Below, one piece after another: positions 11,013 through 23,499 of a DNA stretch of 64,000 nt. Every line of letters starts with the position of its first letter. Position 1 is the stretch's first letter. The DNA comes from Cacajao melanocephalus (lineage: Eukaryota > Chordata > Mammalia > Primates > Pitheciidae). The translations under genes were made by a program, and so were the position numbers. The stretch lies in contig CAUYLG010026605.1 in NCBI GenBank assembly GCA_963573385.1, forward strand, positions 1 to 64,000, in the 5' to 3' direction. The notes under the pieces were generated by a model, which was given only the letters and a program-made list of their open reading frames with translations, did no database searches and was not told where the DNA came from.

Positions 11013-12057
11013 TTTAGATTTTTTAAATGAAGGCATAATTCAGATATAAAATTCACTCTTTCAAGGTTTACAATTTGGTAGTGTTATATATTCACAAAGG
11101 TGTGAATATATAACAGAATCACTACTATGTAATTTCAAAACATTTGCATCACCCCGAAATAAACTCTGTATCAATCAGCAGTTACTCATTCCTTCCTGTC
11201 ACCAGACCCAGGCAATTCAGTTTCAGTTTCTATAGACTTGCCTGTCCTGGACATTTCATATAAATAGAATCATGCTGTAGGTGGACCCGAGTCTGGCTTC
11301 TCTCATTTCACATAATATTTGTATCTGAGTGTGGCGTGTGCTCCATTGGATGCACAGACTGCATTGTGTTTATCCATTAGCCAGTGGATGGGCTAATGGG
11401 GAAACTTCCTGCCATTTCCATTTTCTGGCTGAACAATGCTGCTGTGGACACTTGTGGGTGAGTTTCCATGTAGACATATGTCTTCATTTTTCTGGGATGA
11501 ATGCTTAGAAATGCACGTACTGGTTCATAAGGTAACTCTCTTTTTGTGGAATTGCCAAACTAAAGCATGTGGCAGCACCATTTTACATTCTCATAGGCTG
11601 TATCTGAAGGGCCCAATTTCTCCAGTCCTCACCAGCACCTGTCATTGTCCACTTTTCAGTGACAGCCATCTTGGTGGGACTGCAATTGTATCCCACTTTG
11701 GTTTTGATTTTAAGTTTCGTAATGACTCATGATGCTGAGCTTCCCTGTACTTGGCGGGACATTTGTAGGCCTTCTTTGGAGAACTGTTTATTCAAGTCTT
11801 TTGCCTATTTTTAATTTGAGTGGTCTTTTTAATTGAGTTATAAGAATTCTTTACATTTTCCAGACACGAGAGTCTTCTCAGATATCTGATTTGCATACCT
11901 TTTCTACCACACTCTGGGTTGTATTTTTACTTTCTAGATTGTGTCGTTTGAAGCACAAAAGATGTCAATTTTGATAAAGTTTTATTTGTCTGGTTTTATC
12001 CTTGTGCTCCTTATGCTTTTGGTGTCACATATAAGAAACCACTGCCTAACCATTTTG
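11013..12057 (-). mobile_element. Old L1 (L1M type) 3' end, antisense
   Basis: Plus-strand landmarks are antisense L1M 3' sequence: 'gaaggcataattcagatata', 'aatagaatcatgctgtag', 'aatgctgctgtggacacttg', 'ggtttgcat'-like, and 'cttttggtgtcacatataag' at the end. It is more diverged than the copy at 9-10 kb. It ends directly against the CAT/CTC satellite, so the satellite marks one boundary of what remains. Confidence 0.85.
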
Positions 12058-12104
12058 TGGGGGATGAATTAATGCACGAATCAATGGGGAACCCAAGCAT
12101 ACCA

Positions 12105-14330
12105 TCTTCCTCCCCTTCGTCATCACCACCATCATTACGATCAATCATCAACAGTTTTTTCTTTTTTCTCCCCCATTCTTTTTCTCCTTGTTCTCCTCCC
12201 CTTCTTCTCTTCCATCATTACTGTCATCATCACCATCATCATCGCTATCATCATCACTGTCATCAGCATCACCATCATCCTCACCATCACCATCATCACT
12301 GTCATCATCCTCACCACCATCAGCCGTACTACATCATGCTCACCATCACCATCATCCTCACCATCATCCTCACCATCACCATCATCCTCACCATCACCAA
12401 CATCCTCACCATCACCATTGTAACTGTCATCATCGTCACCACCATCATCCTCACCATCACCATCATCCTCAGCCTCACCATCACCATCATCACTGTCATC
12501 CTCACCACCATCATCCTTACCACCATCACCATCATCCTCAACATCACCATCATCACTGTCACCATCCTCACCACCATCATTCTCACCATCATCCTCACCA
12601 TCACCATTACCCTCGCCATCACCATCACTGTCATCATCCTCACCACCATCATCCTTACCATCACTATCATCCTCACCCTCACCATCACCATCATCACTGT
12701 CACCATCCTCACCACCATCATTCTCACCATCATCCTCACCATCACCATTATCCTCACCATCACCATTACCCTCGCCATCACCATCACTGTCATCATCCTC
12801 ACCACCATCATCCTTACCATCACTATCATCCTCACCCTCACCCTCACCATCACCATCATCACTGTCATCATCCTTACCACCATCATCCTCACCACCATCA
12901 TCTTCACCATCACCATCATCACTGTCATCATCCTCACCACCATAATCCTCATCATCACCATCACCATCATCACTGTTATCCTCACCACTGTTATGCTCAC
13001 CACCATCATCCTCACCAGTGTCATCCTCACCATCACCATCATCCTCACCATCATATTCCTCACCATCACTGTCATCATCCTCACCATCATCGTCATCATT
13101 ACCATCACCCTCACCCCATCAACCTCACCATCACCATCATCACCATTATTCTTACCACCATCATCATCACCACCACTGTCATCCTCACCATCACCATCAC
13201 CATCATCCTCACCATCACCATCATCATCATCACTGTTGGCATTACCATCACAATCCTCACTACTACCATCATCCTCACCCCCATCATTCTCACCATCACC
13301 ATCACCATCATTCTCACCATCACCATCATTCTCACCATCATCAATCTCACCACCATCATCCTCACCACCATCATCCTCACCATCACCATCCTCACCATCA
13401 CCATCCTCACCATCACCATCATTCTCACCATCATCAACCTCACCACCGTCATCCTCACCACCATCATTCTCACCACCATCTTCACCACCAACCTCACTAC
13501 CATCATCCTTACCATCACTATCCTCACCATCACCATCATTCTCACCATCATCATTCTCACTACCATCATCTTCACCACCATCCTCTCCACCATCATTCTT
13601 ACCATCACCATCATTCTCACTAACATCATCGCCACCATCACCCTCACCATCATCACCACCATCCTCTCCACCATCATCTTCACTACCATCCTCTCCACTA
13701 TCATCCTTACCATCACCATCACCATCATTCTCACCATCATCATTCTCACTACCATCATCTTCACCACCATCCTCTCCACCATCATTCTTACCATCACCAT
13801 CATTCTCACCAACATCATTGCCACCATCATCCTCACCATCATCACCACCATCCTCTCCACCATCATCTTCACCACCATCCTCTCCACCATCATCCTTACC
13901 ATCACCAACATTCTCACCACCATCATCATCGCCACCATCATCCTCACCATCATCACCACCATCCTCTCCACCATCATCTTCACCACCATCCTCTCCACCA
14001 TCAATCATCACCATCACCACCACCGTCATTCTCACCATCATCATCCTCACTACCACCATCATCCTGACCATCACCATCATCACTGTCATCATCCTCACCA
14101 TTGCCATCATCACCATTACTCTATCATCATCATCACCACCATCGTCATCCTCACCATTACCACCACCATCATCCTCATCATCACCACCACTATCATCACC
14201 ACCATCATTATCATCCTCATCACCACCATCATCCTCACCATCACGATGATCACCATCACCATTCTCACCATCATCACCATCATCACCATCAGCATCATCA
14301 CCATCACCATCACCATCATTATTTCTTCTT
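12105..14330. repeat. 2.2-kb CAT/CTC/ACC trinucleotide-type satellite
   Basis: The plus strand is built from CAT, CAC, CTC and ACC triplets with very few G's. Higher-order copies are visible: a block with 'ccattaccctcgccatcac' recurs at 12604 and 12763 (159 bp), and a block starting 'taccatcatcttcaccacca' recurs at 13561 and 13750 (189 bp). Both periods are multiples of three. All plus frames (His/Pro-rich, Ser/Pro-rich and Ile/Thr/Leu-rich) and two minus frames (Asp/Gly/Glu-rich and Met/Val/Arg-rich) stay open for long distances, because stops occur only in the TGA-containing minus frame. I read these as low-complexity artefacts and not proteins. Confidence 0.96.
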
Positions 14331-14392
14331 CCACCTCCTCTTCTCTCTCTTCTCCTCCCCTTCTCTCTCTTCTCCTCCCCTTCCTCCTTATC
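14327..14392. repeat. CT-rich tract with internal duplication
   Basis: Pure pyrimidine-biased sequence in which 'tctctcttctcctcccct' occurs twice in succession, directly after the trinucleotide satellite. It could adopt triplex structure, but this is inference only. Confidence 0.8.
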
Positions 14393-14399
14393 ATATCAC

Positions 14400-15835
14400 A
14401 CACTGTCATTACTGTTCACCAATGACTATTCTAGGAACTCGTCACCTCCACTCATCAGTCCCATATGGTCAACAATACCTTCATTTTAGGATGGGATAAC
14501 TTGTGTTTAGAAAATTTGACTGAATTGCTCAATGTCATTTTGCTAGTAAAAAGCATGTTTTTCCAATTCCAGCATCAACACCTTTTAACTACTCCTTAAA
14601 TTCCTTTGCAATAAACATAAGGAAAAATGTGTATATGTATTAAATAAATACCAGCTCTTAAATAGTTTATTTAAAATGGGTGAGGAGAGCCCACTGCTTT
14701 CACTGGTAAACTGAGAGGTCACTGAATGCATCCGTCTTATTTAAGAGTGAGAAAAGAGTGGCTCAACAGAAGCAAGACGTGAGCCTCCAGGGTCCCCAGC
14801 CCCTTCCAGATGCACTGGAGGTGCAAGAGCCACAGGCCAGGCCCCTGTGAATAGTCACTGGGTGACTGAACAAGCTGTGCCAATCCCAGTCCCCAGCCCA
14901 GGGCCTTCCTGTGCTGGGAAAGGCTTCCGGCACAGAGTCACACCCATTTCAGTGGCACACAGGAATGCGTCCTCATAATGGATGTCTGTAAAGATGAGGG
15001 AAAGAGCCTGGACTTCTGCCTGCCTGTCCCTGGCAGCCTCTGGACGCACCGTGTCTTTCCTCCTCCTCCTCACCACTTTCCCTCTGGCTCTTTCCTTCCT
15101 TTCTCTCACCACCCTTCTCTCTTCTTCACTTCCACCCTTTTTTCCCAGAACCAAGGTGCTCATATCTCAGAGTTGCTTGACTGTTTCCATGCTAGCATTG
15201 AATCAGCATCTTCAAAATAAATATGGGTAATAAAAATAATCACATTCAAAACCATTCATCGAATACATTATTTAATGCTCAGAACAAATCCACACAAGGG
15301 AGGGACCCAGGGGGTCACCGAGGCAGGGAGGACCAGGGTGCTCTTGGATGCAGGGGCCAAGACTGTAGGTGTGGAGGACCAGGCTCCAGACTCGAGACAG
15401 CTGAGCACCCAGCACCGCTCAGAGTTTCTGTTGTGATGTTGTCCCTCCTAGGTGCTTGTTACCTTGAGTTTGAAGACAATCCCGGGGCAGTGGGGTTGGG
15501 GGGGCTGCTGCACGGCCACTTTGTGTGTGCCATTTTGCACAGGTACCTTTTCACCCAGGGTCTGGGGCCAGCACTGCAGATGTGAACGCTGGGAGTCACA
15601 CACAGCCCCTTCCTTTCCAGGAGGACCCAGCAACTTTCCCCATGGGGAAAATGAGTGAGATTTCTGTCTCTCTTGGTGGATTATCAGGAATGCCTGGTTT
15701 TCTTTTTCTTTTTTTCCTTGGTTTACAGTTCTCTGTTTTTGCCACTTCAGTATTCGCAATCTTGTAATAAGTGGTCCTGCCTTCTCTGGGACACGCCATC
15801 TCACCACAGCAAGGGTAGAGGGCTTACTTTGTCCT
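14400..15835. other. Unique interval
   Basis: About 1.4 kb without a recognised repeat or gene. It contains a G-rich run at 15484-15504 that fits the four-run G-quadruplex pattern on the plus strand. Open frames up to 120 codons overlap on both strands and have no recognisable domain. Confidence 0.5.
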
Positions 15836-15837
15836 AT

Positions 15838-16708
15838 GAATATGTGTGTGCACTGGTTCTGTATAAATGATGTGTGTGTGCACTAGTGCTGTATAAATGA
15901 TGTGTGTGTGCACTGGTTCTGTATAAATGTGTGTGCGCACTGCTTCTGTATAAATGATGTGTGTGTGCACTGGTTCTATACAAATGTGTGTGTGCACTGG
16001 TTCTGTATAAATGTGTGTGTGTGCACAGGTTCTGAATAAATGATGTGTGTGCATTGGTACTGTATGAATGTGTGTGTGTGCAGAGGTTCTGAATAAATGT
16101 GTGTGCGCACTGGTTCTGTATGAATGTGTGTGTGCACTGGTTCTGTATAAATGTGTGTGTGTGTGCACAGGTTCTGAATAAACATGTGTGTGCACTGGTT
16201 CTGTATAAATGATGTGTGTGTGCACTGGTTGTGTATGAATGTGTGTGCACTGCTTCTGTATAAATGATGTGTGTGCAATGGTTCTGTATTAATATGTGTG
16301 AGCAATGGTTCTGTATAAATGATGTGTGTGTGCACTGGTTGTGTATGAATGTGTATGTGCACTGGTTGTGTATAAATGTGTGTGTGCGCACAGGTTCTAT
16401 ATAAATGTGTGTGTGCAAACTGGTTCTGTATAAATGATGTGTGTGTGCACTAGTGCTATATAAATGATGTGTGTGTCTGCACTGGTTCTGTATAAATGTG
16501 TGTGCACACTACTGTATAAATGATGTGTGTGTGCATTGGTTCTGTACAAATGTGTGTGCACACTGCTTCTGTATAAATGACGTGTGTGTGCACTGGTTAT
16601 GTATGAATGTGTGCACGCACTGGTTCTGTATAAATGTGTGTGCGCACTGGTGTACAAACGTGTGTGTGCACTGGTTGTGTATGAGTGTGTGTGTGCACTA
16701 GTTCTGTT
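15838..16708. repeat. TG-rich minisatellite, about 31 units of 26-31 bp
   Basis: Each unit follows 'tgtgtgtgcactggttctg' then 'tataaatga'. I count about 31 units. Two length classes differ by an extra 'atg' before the TG run, and the TG run itself varies from unit to unit, so the array is a good variant-repeat map. Every unit has an alternating purine-pyrimidine tract (TGTGTGTGCAC), which favours Z-DNA. Antisense frames rich in His/Thr are repeat artefacts. Confidence 0.96.
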
Positions 16709-16712
16709 TCAG

Positions 16713-19030
16713 GCTGTCTTTGGGGGCCTAGGATGAAGCTGGAGAAAAAGCACAAAGCTCCAGCTCTAGAGGTACCTGATGCCTCCTGAACACCATGCGC
16801 AGCCCTGGCTCTGGCACACTTTACTCCCCTTGGTTTCCTTTTAGCTGCTTTTTCTTATTTATCTGAAACTTGTTTTATTGCACACAATAAATCCATCCGA
16901 GCACAAGGAAGGACATAAATAAACATGGCAATGAAACACATAAATCATACTCAGGGGTCCCTGGGCGTCCTGTGTCCTTCAGACAATATGTGTTCTTCCT
17001 GGATTGCTTGTGGCTCTTTCTCCATCCATCAAACTCCTACCCATCCATCACAATCAGTCCAAAATGTCTCTGCTTCCTGAAGCTTCCACCCAGCACCCCC
17101 ACCCTACCCTGCCAACGATCGCACTCCTGCTCTGAGTTCATTCAACAGATGGCACATCTTTCTGGGGCCTCACGTCCGATGCTGCACTGTAATTACGACC
17201 CATTCCCGCACAATAGGCTCCCTGTCCCGATCGGTTCTCAGTCTCTGGACAGAGTGTAACGCCAGCCCATAGCACACACTCGTCTGTACTGCTGAGTGTG
17301 AACAGCACTGTCTCAGAGTGAAAATGCAATGCCAAACTTCATTTTCTAACCCCTTGTCCACGGCGGCCAGTGGAACATAGTATCTCTAGCAGCACCCTCA
17401 TTCAGGCCACCCTAGAGTCCAGTCTTCTGGTGACGGCTGGTTTGGAGCTCAACACCGCCTGACAGTTTAGGTGTAGGCTGAAGGAGAAGGACCACACCAC
17501 TCCTGCCTTGTCACACCCTAGAAACCCAGAAATTCTGGGCAGTGACTCACCAACCACATCCTGGATGAGGAGTTCCCTTCTACAGAAACACCAGACTGTG
17601 GTTCCTAGAACTAAGTGTTCCTTCAGGTTTGTCCTGAATTTCCAGACAATCCAGGACCAGCTACAATTAACTTAGATGCTTATAGGATTTCTATGTTTTC
17701 CAGAACTAACGGAAAGCCCTGTGAGGGCTAGGTCCTGGGTGCTGCCTGACGGGAAATGGTGAACTTGTCCCACCACAGCGAGGGCCCAGGCAGGGGGAGC
17801 AGGCGAACATTCAGAGGAAAGAGGCAACAGAGGCAAGAGGGGGTGTCCTTGAGGCAATTTCGTGTTTCTACACCACGTCAACACATGCGTCATGTATTTA
17901 TGATGTTACATTACGGCTTCTGGGTGGTACGAGAAATAAATGCCATGTGGTGCCACAGAAGGCACATGACCTGGCTGCTGTGGTGTCTTTAACCTGAAGG
18001 GCCAGGAATGCTGATGAGGAAACCACATGGGTTGTTCCACTGGAGTCCACACACGGCCCACGTGGACACATCTCTGCACTGGGGTCGAAGGCAGGTGGGC
18101 AAGGGCCCGCTTATCACACTCACATCCACATACTTCCTCACTGGAAGCTGATTTATGAATCGCACCAGTGGCTTTCACAGAAGATTTAGAGGAACTAAAA
18201 GTAGACATGAGAAATCCATAGCACGTTCCCATAGCACATATTTACAGAAAATTCACGGAGCCCTTCAAGTATTCACCATTTCAATGTGGGTGGTTTTGTC
18301 GTCATTTTGAGTGGGTGACAGGTGGATGAGGGCCGATGCCCTCATCATAGTGCTGGCTCTCTGGGAGCTGCCAGGGCTGCATGGGGCAGCAGCTGCTGAC
18401 CACCATGGCTTCTCAGCATGACCAGCTCAGGTGTGCCACTAAAAGCTGTTGATTTCCATCACAGAAAACATTTCCTTTGCTTTCAAGGCAGCCCATCAGA
18501 ACTTCTGGAACAGCACTGCGGAGCTCTGCGGCTCACCGATGTCACTGCGCCTGTTTCCAGCCCAGGCACAGGCTGCTGTTTAGGGATCACAGGGGCACAG
18601 GGGTCTCGGGGTGAAGTCTGAACTCCATGGGCCTTCGTAATGCAAGGAAGCTGCTTCCCCGGCCATGGTGCTCTCAGCTGCAGAGCGCGTGGCTTCCGCC
18701 GTGTTGGCTCCTGCACCGCCACATCTGCGCCTTCAGCAACCCAGGGCCAAGCCCTGGAGTGGGAGGCAGGAATATACACCTGGGATCTGAGTCTCCATTC
18801 CACCTGCACTGCCAGAGAAGTTTGGGTGGAGACGGATCATCCTGCGTCTTACCTCCTCTGAAAGAAAGTCCCCCATTAAAATTGGGTGTGAGAATAGGTG
18901 GGAATCGTATCAAACTGAATTTGAGACAAGTCTCACCTGTGCAAGTCCAGACCTGCCTGGAGAGCCTGCAGTTACATCAGCACAGGAACGGCCCATGCCT
19001 TTCTCCCTCCTCAGTCGCTGCCTATTAAGA
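16713..19030. other. Unique interval
   Basis: About 2.3 kb in which I see no named repeat and no supported gene. Open frames up to 133 codons occur in the GC-rich part (18.4-19.0 kb) without recognisable protein features. Confidence 0.5.
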
Positions 19031-19035
19031 GGACT

Positions 19036-19231
19036 GGATATGGACTCCATGGATGCTAAGGCAACGGGGCATATGCATGAATAAACCCTGCACGCAGGAT
19101 ATGGACTCCACGGAGGCTCAGGCAACGGGGCGTATGCATGAATAAACCCCGCATACAAGATATAGACTCCGCAAACACTCGGGCAATGGGGTGTCTGGAT
19201 GAATAAACCCCGCATGCAGGACTCATGGGAG
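19036..19231. repeat. 61-bp minisatellite, 3 copies plus partial
   Basis: Units start at 19036, 19097 and 19158, with a partial at 19219. Each has 'ggatatggactcc', 'ggcaacggggc' and 'atgaataaacccc'. The period is exactly 61 bp. Confidence 0.93.
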
Positions 19232-19370
19232 GAGAAACGGGGTGTGAACCCCTGTCCATGGAAGAGCTCACAAGAAAACATCGCGACTTAAGACAGTCTG
19301 ATGGCGGGATGGGAAAGTGTCAGAAATGACGAGATCACAGTCCGATAAATGAAGACCTGAACTGACATTG

Positions 19371-19550
19371 GAGGATGACAGCAAAGCCTCTTCAACCTCT
19401 GCTTCTTCCTCCCTGGGAAGGCACAGGCTGCACCCCAGTCCTGCTTGTCCCCATGTCCTGAGAGGACAACAGCAAAACCTCAACCTCTGCTTCCTCCTCC
19501 CTGGGAAGGGACACGCTGCACCCCAGCCCTGCCCATCCCGTGTCCTGAGA
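19371..19550. repeat. ~91-bp tandem repeat, 2 copies
   Basis: 'gaggatgacagcaaagcctc' at 19371 and 'gaggacaacagcaaaacctc' at 19462 start two copies that continue with 'aacctctgcttc', 'ctgggaagg', 'ctgcaccccag' and 'tgtcctgag'. A related copy lies 2.2 kb away at 21.7 kb. Confidence 0.88.
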
Positions 19551-20290
19551 CTCCAGAAGCCACACCCTGCACGGCCCACCATGGGCTCTGGTCGTCCTGG
19601 CCGGGGTAGCCATGGGTTTCTCCTCCCTCCATCTGTGCAGTGTGGAGGAGGCAGTCGCAGAGGCTCTGGATGGTCCCTGATCTCTCTCCTTGTGATTGCA
19701 CCTGCAGTCAGGGGTCCGTCTGCTTAGGAGGAGCAGCCCCCGGGAGGCATGAAGATCCTGACCTTCTCCAGAACCATCTCTTTCAATGCTCCAGAGGAGT
19801 CACACAGCTGCCTCAGCCCTGGTGCTCCACACCATGGGAGGAAGGTGGCCGGTTATGAGGGGCCCACACGCCCTCAGAAGGAAGTGGGCTTGCTGCTGGG
19901 GGCTCTGTGAGGAAACATGGGCAAGGTGATCCCACTCCCAGACTCGCCCAGCACTTTCAACACGTGAGTCTGCTGCACCCAGCAGGAAGCGAATGTGTCT
20001 TCACACATTCCAGCCATGCTGATTTTATGCCCGGCTACAAATGGTCCAGGACCCTACAGAGCTACCTGCAGCCTGGATGGCTTTGCCTTGCTTGGGGTGT
20101 GAGAGGCGAGGCTGAGCTCACCAATGACTCAGAGGTGAATTCCCAGTGCTCCTTGAGGCTGCAGTCCGAGCCTGTGGGGGCCAAAGGCCAGTCACGTGGA
20201 CTTGGGGCCTGGAGGAGATGACTGTGCTTCTCAGATCATGTGTGACAGCCAGGGGCAGAGAAGCCTGTGATGCCTGTGTGTGTCTGTAGG
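19551..20290. other. Unique GC-rich interval
   Basis: No named repeat and no supported gene. The open frames here (up to 119 codons) extend from the neighbouring tandem repeat and look incidental. Confidence 0.45.
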
Positions 20291-20295
20291 GGTAT

Positions 20296-20462
20296 TCACA
20301 CACTGACACACACGTGCAGATATGTGCACACAGACATCTATACACTCACACACATACACATACACATGCATATGCACTCTCTCACACACACAGCCCATCA
20401 CAAGCTCACAACATATATAAATGCAAATACACTCACATTCGCTCACACATACATGCACACCC
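20296..20462. repeat. CA-rich degenerate microsatellite
   Basis: An (ACACAC/ACATAC)-type plus strand with interruptions such as 'atatataaatgc'. It is not a pure CA array. Open frames here are His/Thr-rich artefacts. Confidence 0.85.
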
Positions 20463-21660
20463 CACTTCTACACCAGGACACTTTGGCTGGAGCAAGGGAG
20501 GGCGGCTGTCAGGGAAGGGCTGCGCCAGGCCACAGAGACCCTCACAGAGGCCTGCACCCCACACTTGTTCACCAGCAGAAGGAAGAAGGCGCCAACACCT
20601 GCTTTCAGCCCTGGCCCAAACTGGGGCTGTTGGGGGGTTGGCAGGAGGTGGCTGTGCCCTCCCTGGTGGCTCCCTAGGGATTGTTTGCTGACACACGATC
20701 CCCACAACCCCAGCACTGGCCTAGCGGGAAGGTTGCAGGCCTGAGAGGAGGGACCCACAGCCGCTCTCCCTCTGCCCTGTTCACAGATCCAGGAAAGGTG
20801 CACGGATTCACACATATCTGAGAGACGTGAGACAGGGTGTGCCCAGGCCATAAGCAAAACAAGATACATTCCTTGTATAAGTGGGTCATCTTTCACATGA
20901 CTGGGACATTTTTACCACGTGTGTCACATACCCAGGATGGTACCCCCAAACTGATATTAACACAAAACAAACATCCAAGAAAAACAGAAGACAGATTATA
21001 TCATCACATACTGAGATGGCTGAACAGCAAAGAGTCTAAACGCAAAAAGAGTTTACGAAGAGTGTCCAGGTCCCTGCCACCCCCAAATCATCAGAAGAGA
21101 GTTCTCGGGGAAGGAGTCTGGTGTTTGTCCAGCATGCTGTCTGGAAGGAGGGCAGGTTTGTGAGCGGGAGGGAGGGACACGTTTCAGGCTCGGGGCTGTA
21201 GGAAGGGCTTGCGACCTTCCCGCTGCTCCACCCTGGGCTATGAAGTGGGTGTACGAGGAGATGTGCAGCCAACCAAGCAACCAGTGTAACCTCAGACACG
21301 GTAACGCTGAGGACCTCCGAGGGAACTCACGGCCTTACTTACGGCACACAGTGTGGCTTCGATGCGCACATCAGTGCCACATCGCTGGATTTCTCCCTTT
21401 TGAAGAAGAACCCACTTTCACCAGTGCACTGTGATGGCCATTTGATTATTAACACAGATGAAAGGAAACATTTGTGTGTCCAGCACGTGGCTAAGCCAGC
21501 TGGGAGCAGACCCTCTTCCCCGGTGTTGCAGTCTCTTCAGCTCCTGCGAGGCTGCGCTCCCACCCAGAACTCAGTCTCTGGGCGTCAGCACCATGGCCAG
21601 CGCCTGCTGCCCCGACCTCCTCACTCCCAGAGCCACACCTCTTGCAGGGCCATCACAAAG
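20463..21660. other. Unique interval
   Basis: About 1.2 kb, GC-rich, with no recognised repeat and no supported gene. Confidence 0.45.
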
Positions 21661-21664
21661 ACAG

Positions 21665-21806
21665 GCGGTTGCCTGCATCCCAGCCCTGCCCTTCCTGCTG
21701 TCCTGAGAGGACAACAGCAAAACTTCTACAACCTCTGCTTCCTCCTCCCCAGGGAAGGGAGACGCCTGCACCCCAGCCCTGCCTGTCCCCGTGTCCTGAG
21801 ACTTGA
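21665..21806. repeat. Dispersed copy of the ~91-bp unit
   Basis: 'gcatcccagccctgccc', 'gaggacaacagcaaaact', 'cctctgcttcctcctcc' and 'ctgcaccccagccctgcc' are the same elements, in the same order and orientation, as at 19371-19550. About one and a half units are present, so the repeat family is split by some 2.1 kb of other sequence. Confidence 0.85.
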
Positions 21807-21809
21807 GGC

Positions 21810-23187
21810 ATCATGCTCTGCCAAAAAGGAGGGACCATGACCTGCCACAACCGTGGGACATGGAGCAAAGCCACTTTAATGGACACCCATTCTGTCCATG
21901 GGGTCTGCAGCTCACTCAGTCCCAGCCCCAGTCAGACAAAGGGAACCAGACGCAGAGAAGAAGCTCTGGTGTTCTACTGCATGGCAGGACAACTACGGCT
22001 CACAGCCATGAGTTGCGCACTTCAGGAGAGCTAGAAGACAAGGTTCTGAAACATCCTAGGCCTGTTTGGCACGAGACACATGGTAGAAAATCCAGCCCCA
22101 GCTTGACAGGGCTCAGAGTGGTGCTAATTTGGGCTCAGGCAGGTGCAGCCCAGGCTAAGGCACCCCCAGCCCCAGGGCTCTGCTGTTAGATGGTGGCCCC
22201 ATGCACAGCTCATGTTCATTCACCTCCGCTACTCCAGGACCCGGTGCAGAACCAGAATGGAGAAGACGCTCAGTAAGTGTCTACTGAATTGAATTTCCCC
22301 AAACAGAATCTACTTGTTCCTTGAGCATGCACACACGTGCACACAGATGCAGACACACACTCTCTAAATGAAACAGGAAGAAAGGATAGAGCTGCAAAAT
22401 TTCAGAAGTCACAAAAATAATATTTTGGTCTAAAATGACCTTCAAAAATGGATCTGGCTGAACGAATTAATTAATAAGACATTGAAAATGGGTATGGATT
22501 CTAAATGAAATGCCATTTAATCTCAATCAGCCAGAAATTTGCAGAATGCAGCGTTCACTGGTGCACTTCTGCGATTACTGAGAGTAAACCGTATTCCATG
22601 AAACAGTTTCAGAAATGAAAGATACTTTTAAAGATTGACCAAAAGATATTGTTTTTAATCCATAAAGGTTTCTCCAAATCTCTTGAGAACTCAAGGCTGA
22701 CCTGGGCCCCGTCCAGTCCATACATCTGAATCTGTCACCTTGTGATGACTCTGCTCCCCACGTGCTGTGGTGGTGCAGCTGGGTCATCGTAACGCAGCAC
22801 ACACGTGCCCAGCATGCAGCTCTGCCTCCTGCACTCTATCCAAGGCTGAGGAGCGCCTTCCACGCACAGCTCACCACACAGCCTTCTCAGAGTGTCAGTG
22901 CTGCAGAGAATCAGACACTCTGTTCTTCATTGTCTGAAAGCTTCCACCATGTTTCTCAGCAAATGGGCAAATCACTGCAGTGTGCACATGAGCATCTGAG
23001 CTCCGCGTTTCTCAGAAACACAGCTCTACGTAAACACCCAAACACACAAGCGGCACCCCAACATTTCCACGGCCTCCCAATATTAGGAGAAGCTCAGGTC
23101 ATTCTGCTGTGGCGGTTCTGTCTTTACTAAGAGTTTTTAAGAAGAATGAATCGTGATGATGACGAAATTTAAGAATATTAATTGTAA
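21810..23187. other. Unique interval
   Basis: About 1.4 kb. A weak MIR-like tail ('gctcagtaagtgtctactga' near 22270) is the only repeat trace. No supported gene. Confidence 0.4.
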
Positions 23188-23491
23188 GGCCGGGTGCGAT
23201 GTCTCAGCCTGTAATCCAAGCACTTTGGGAGGCCGAGGTGGGTGGATCGCCTGAGTTCAAGACCAGCCTGGCCAACATGGTGAAACCCTGTCTCTACTGA
23301 AAAAATAATACACAAAATAGCTGGGCTTGGTGGTGTACACCTGTAGTCCCAGCTACTTGGGAGGCTGAGGCAGGAGAATTGCTTGAATCAGGAAGCGGAG
23401 ATTGCAGTGAGCCGAGATTGTGTCACTGCACTCCAGCCTGGGTGACAGAGTGAGACTCCGTCTCAAAAAAATAAATAAATAAAAAAAATAA
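23188..23491 (+). mobile_element. Alu (S-like), full length
   Basis: Starts 'ggccgggtgcgatgtctc'. Both arms are present, with the S-type 'gaccagcctggccaacatgg' and 'ttgcagtgagccgagat', and an A-rich tail with 'aaataaataaat'. The sequence before it ('ttaattgtaa') and after its tail ('ataactgtaa') could be an imperfect target-site duplication. Confidence 0.96.
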
Positions 23492-23499
23492 CTGTAAAA

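Noticed and set aside
12105..14330. PRDM9 13-mer hotspot motif inside the satellite
   Set aside because: 'ccaccatcaccat' is close to the degenerate 13-mer but fails at the last position in the copies I checked.
12057..14425. Very long open frames (730 and 745 codons plus strand, 595 codons minus strand)
   Set aside because: They consist of the trinucleotide-type satellite. Their length follows from the absence of stop triplets in the repeat, and five frames are open over the same DNA.
15838..16708. CRISPR-like repeat-spacer array
   Set aside because: The units are directly tandem with no unique spacers, and the context is primate DNA with Alu and L1.
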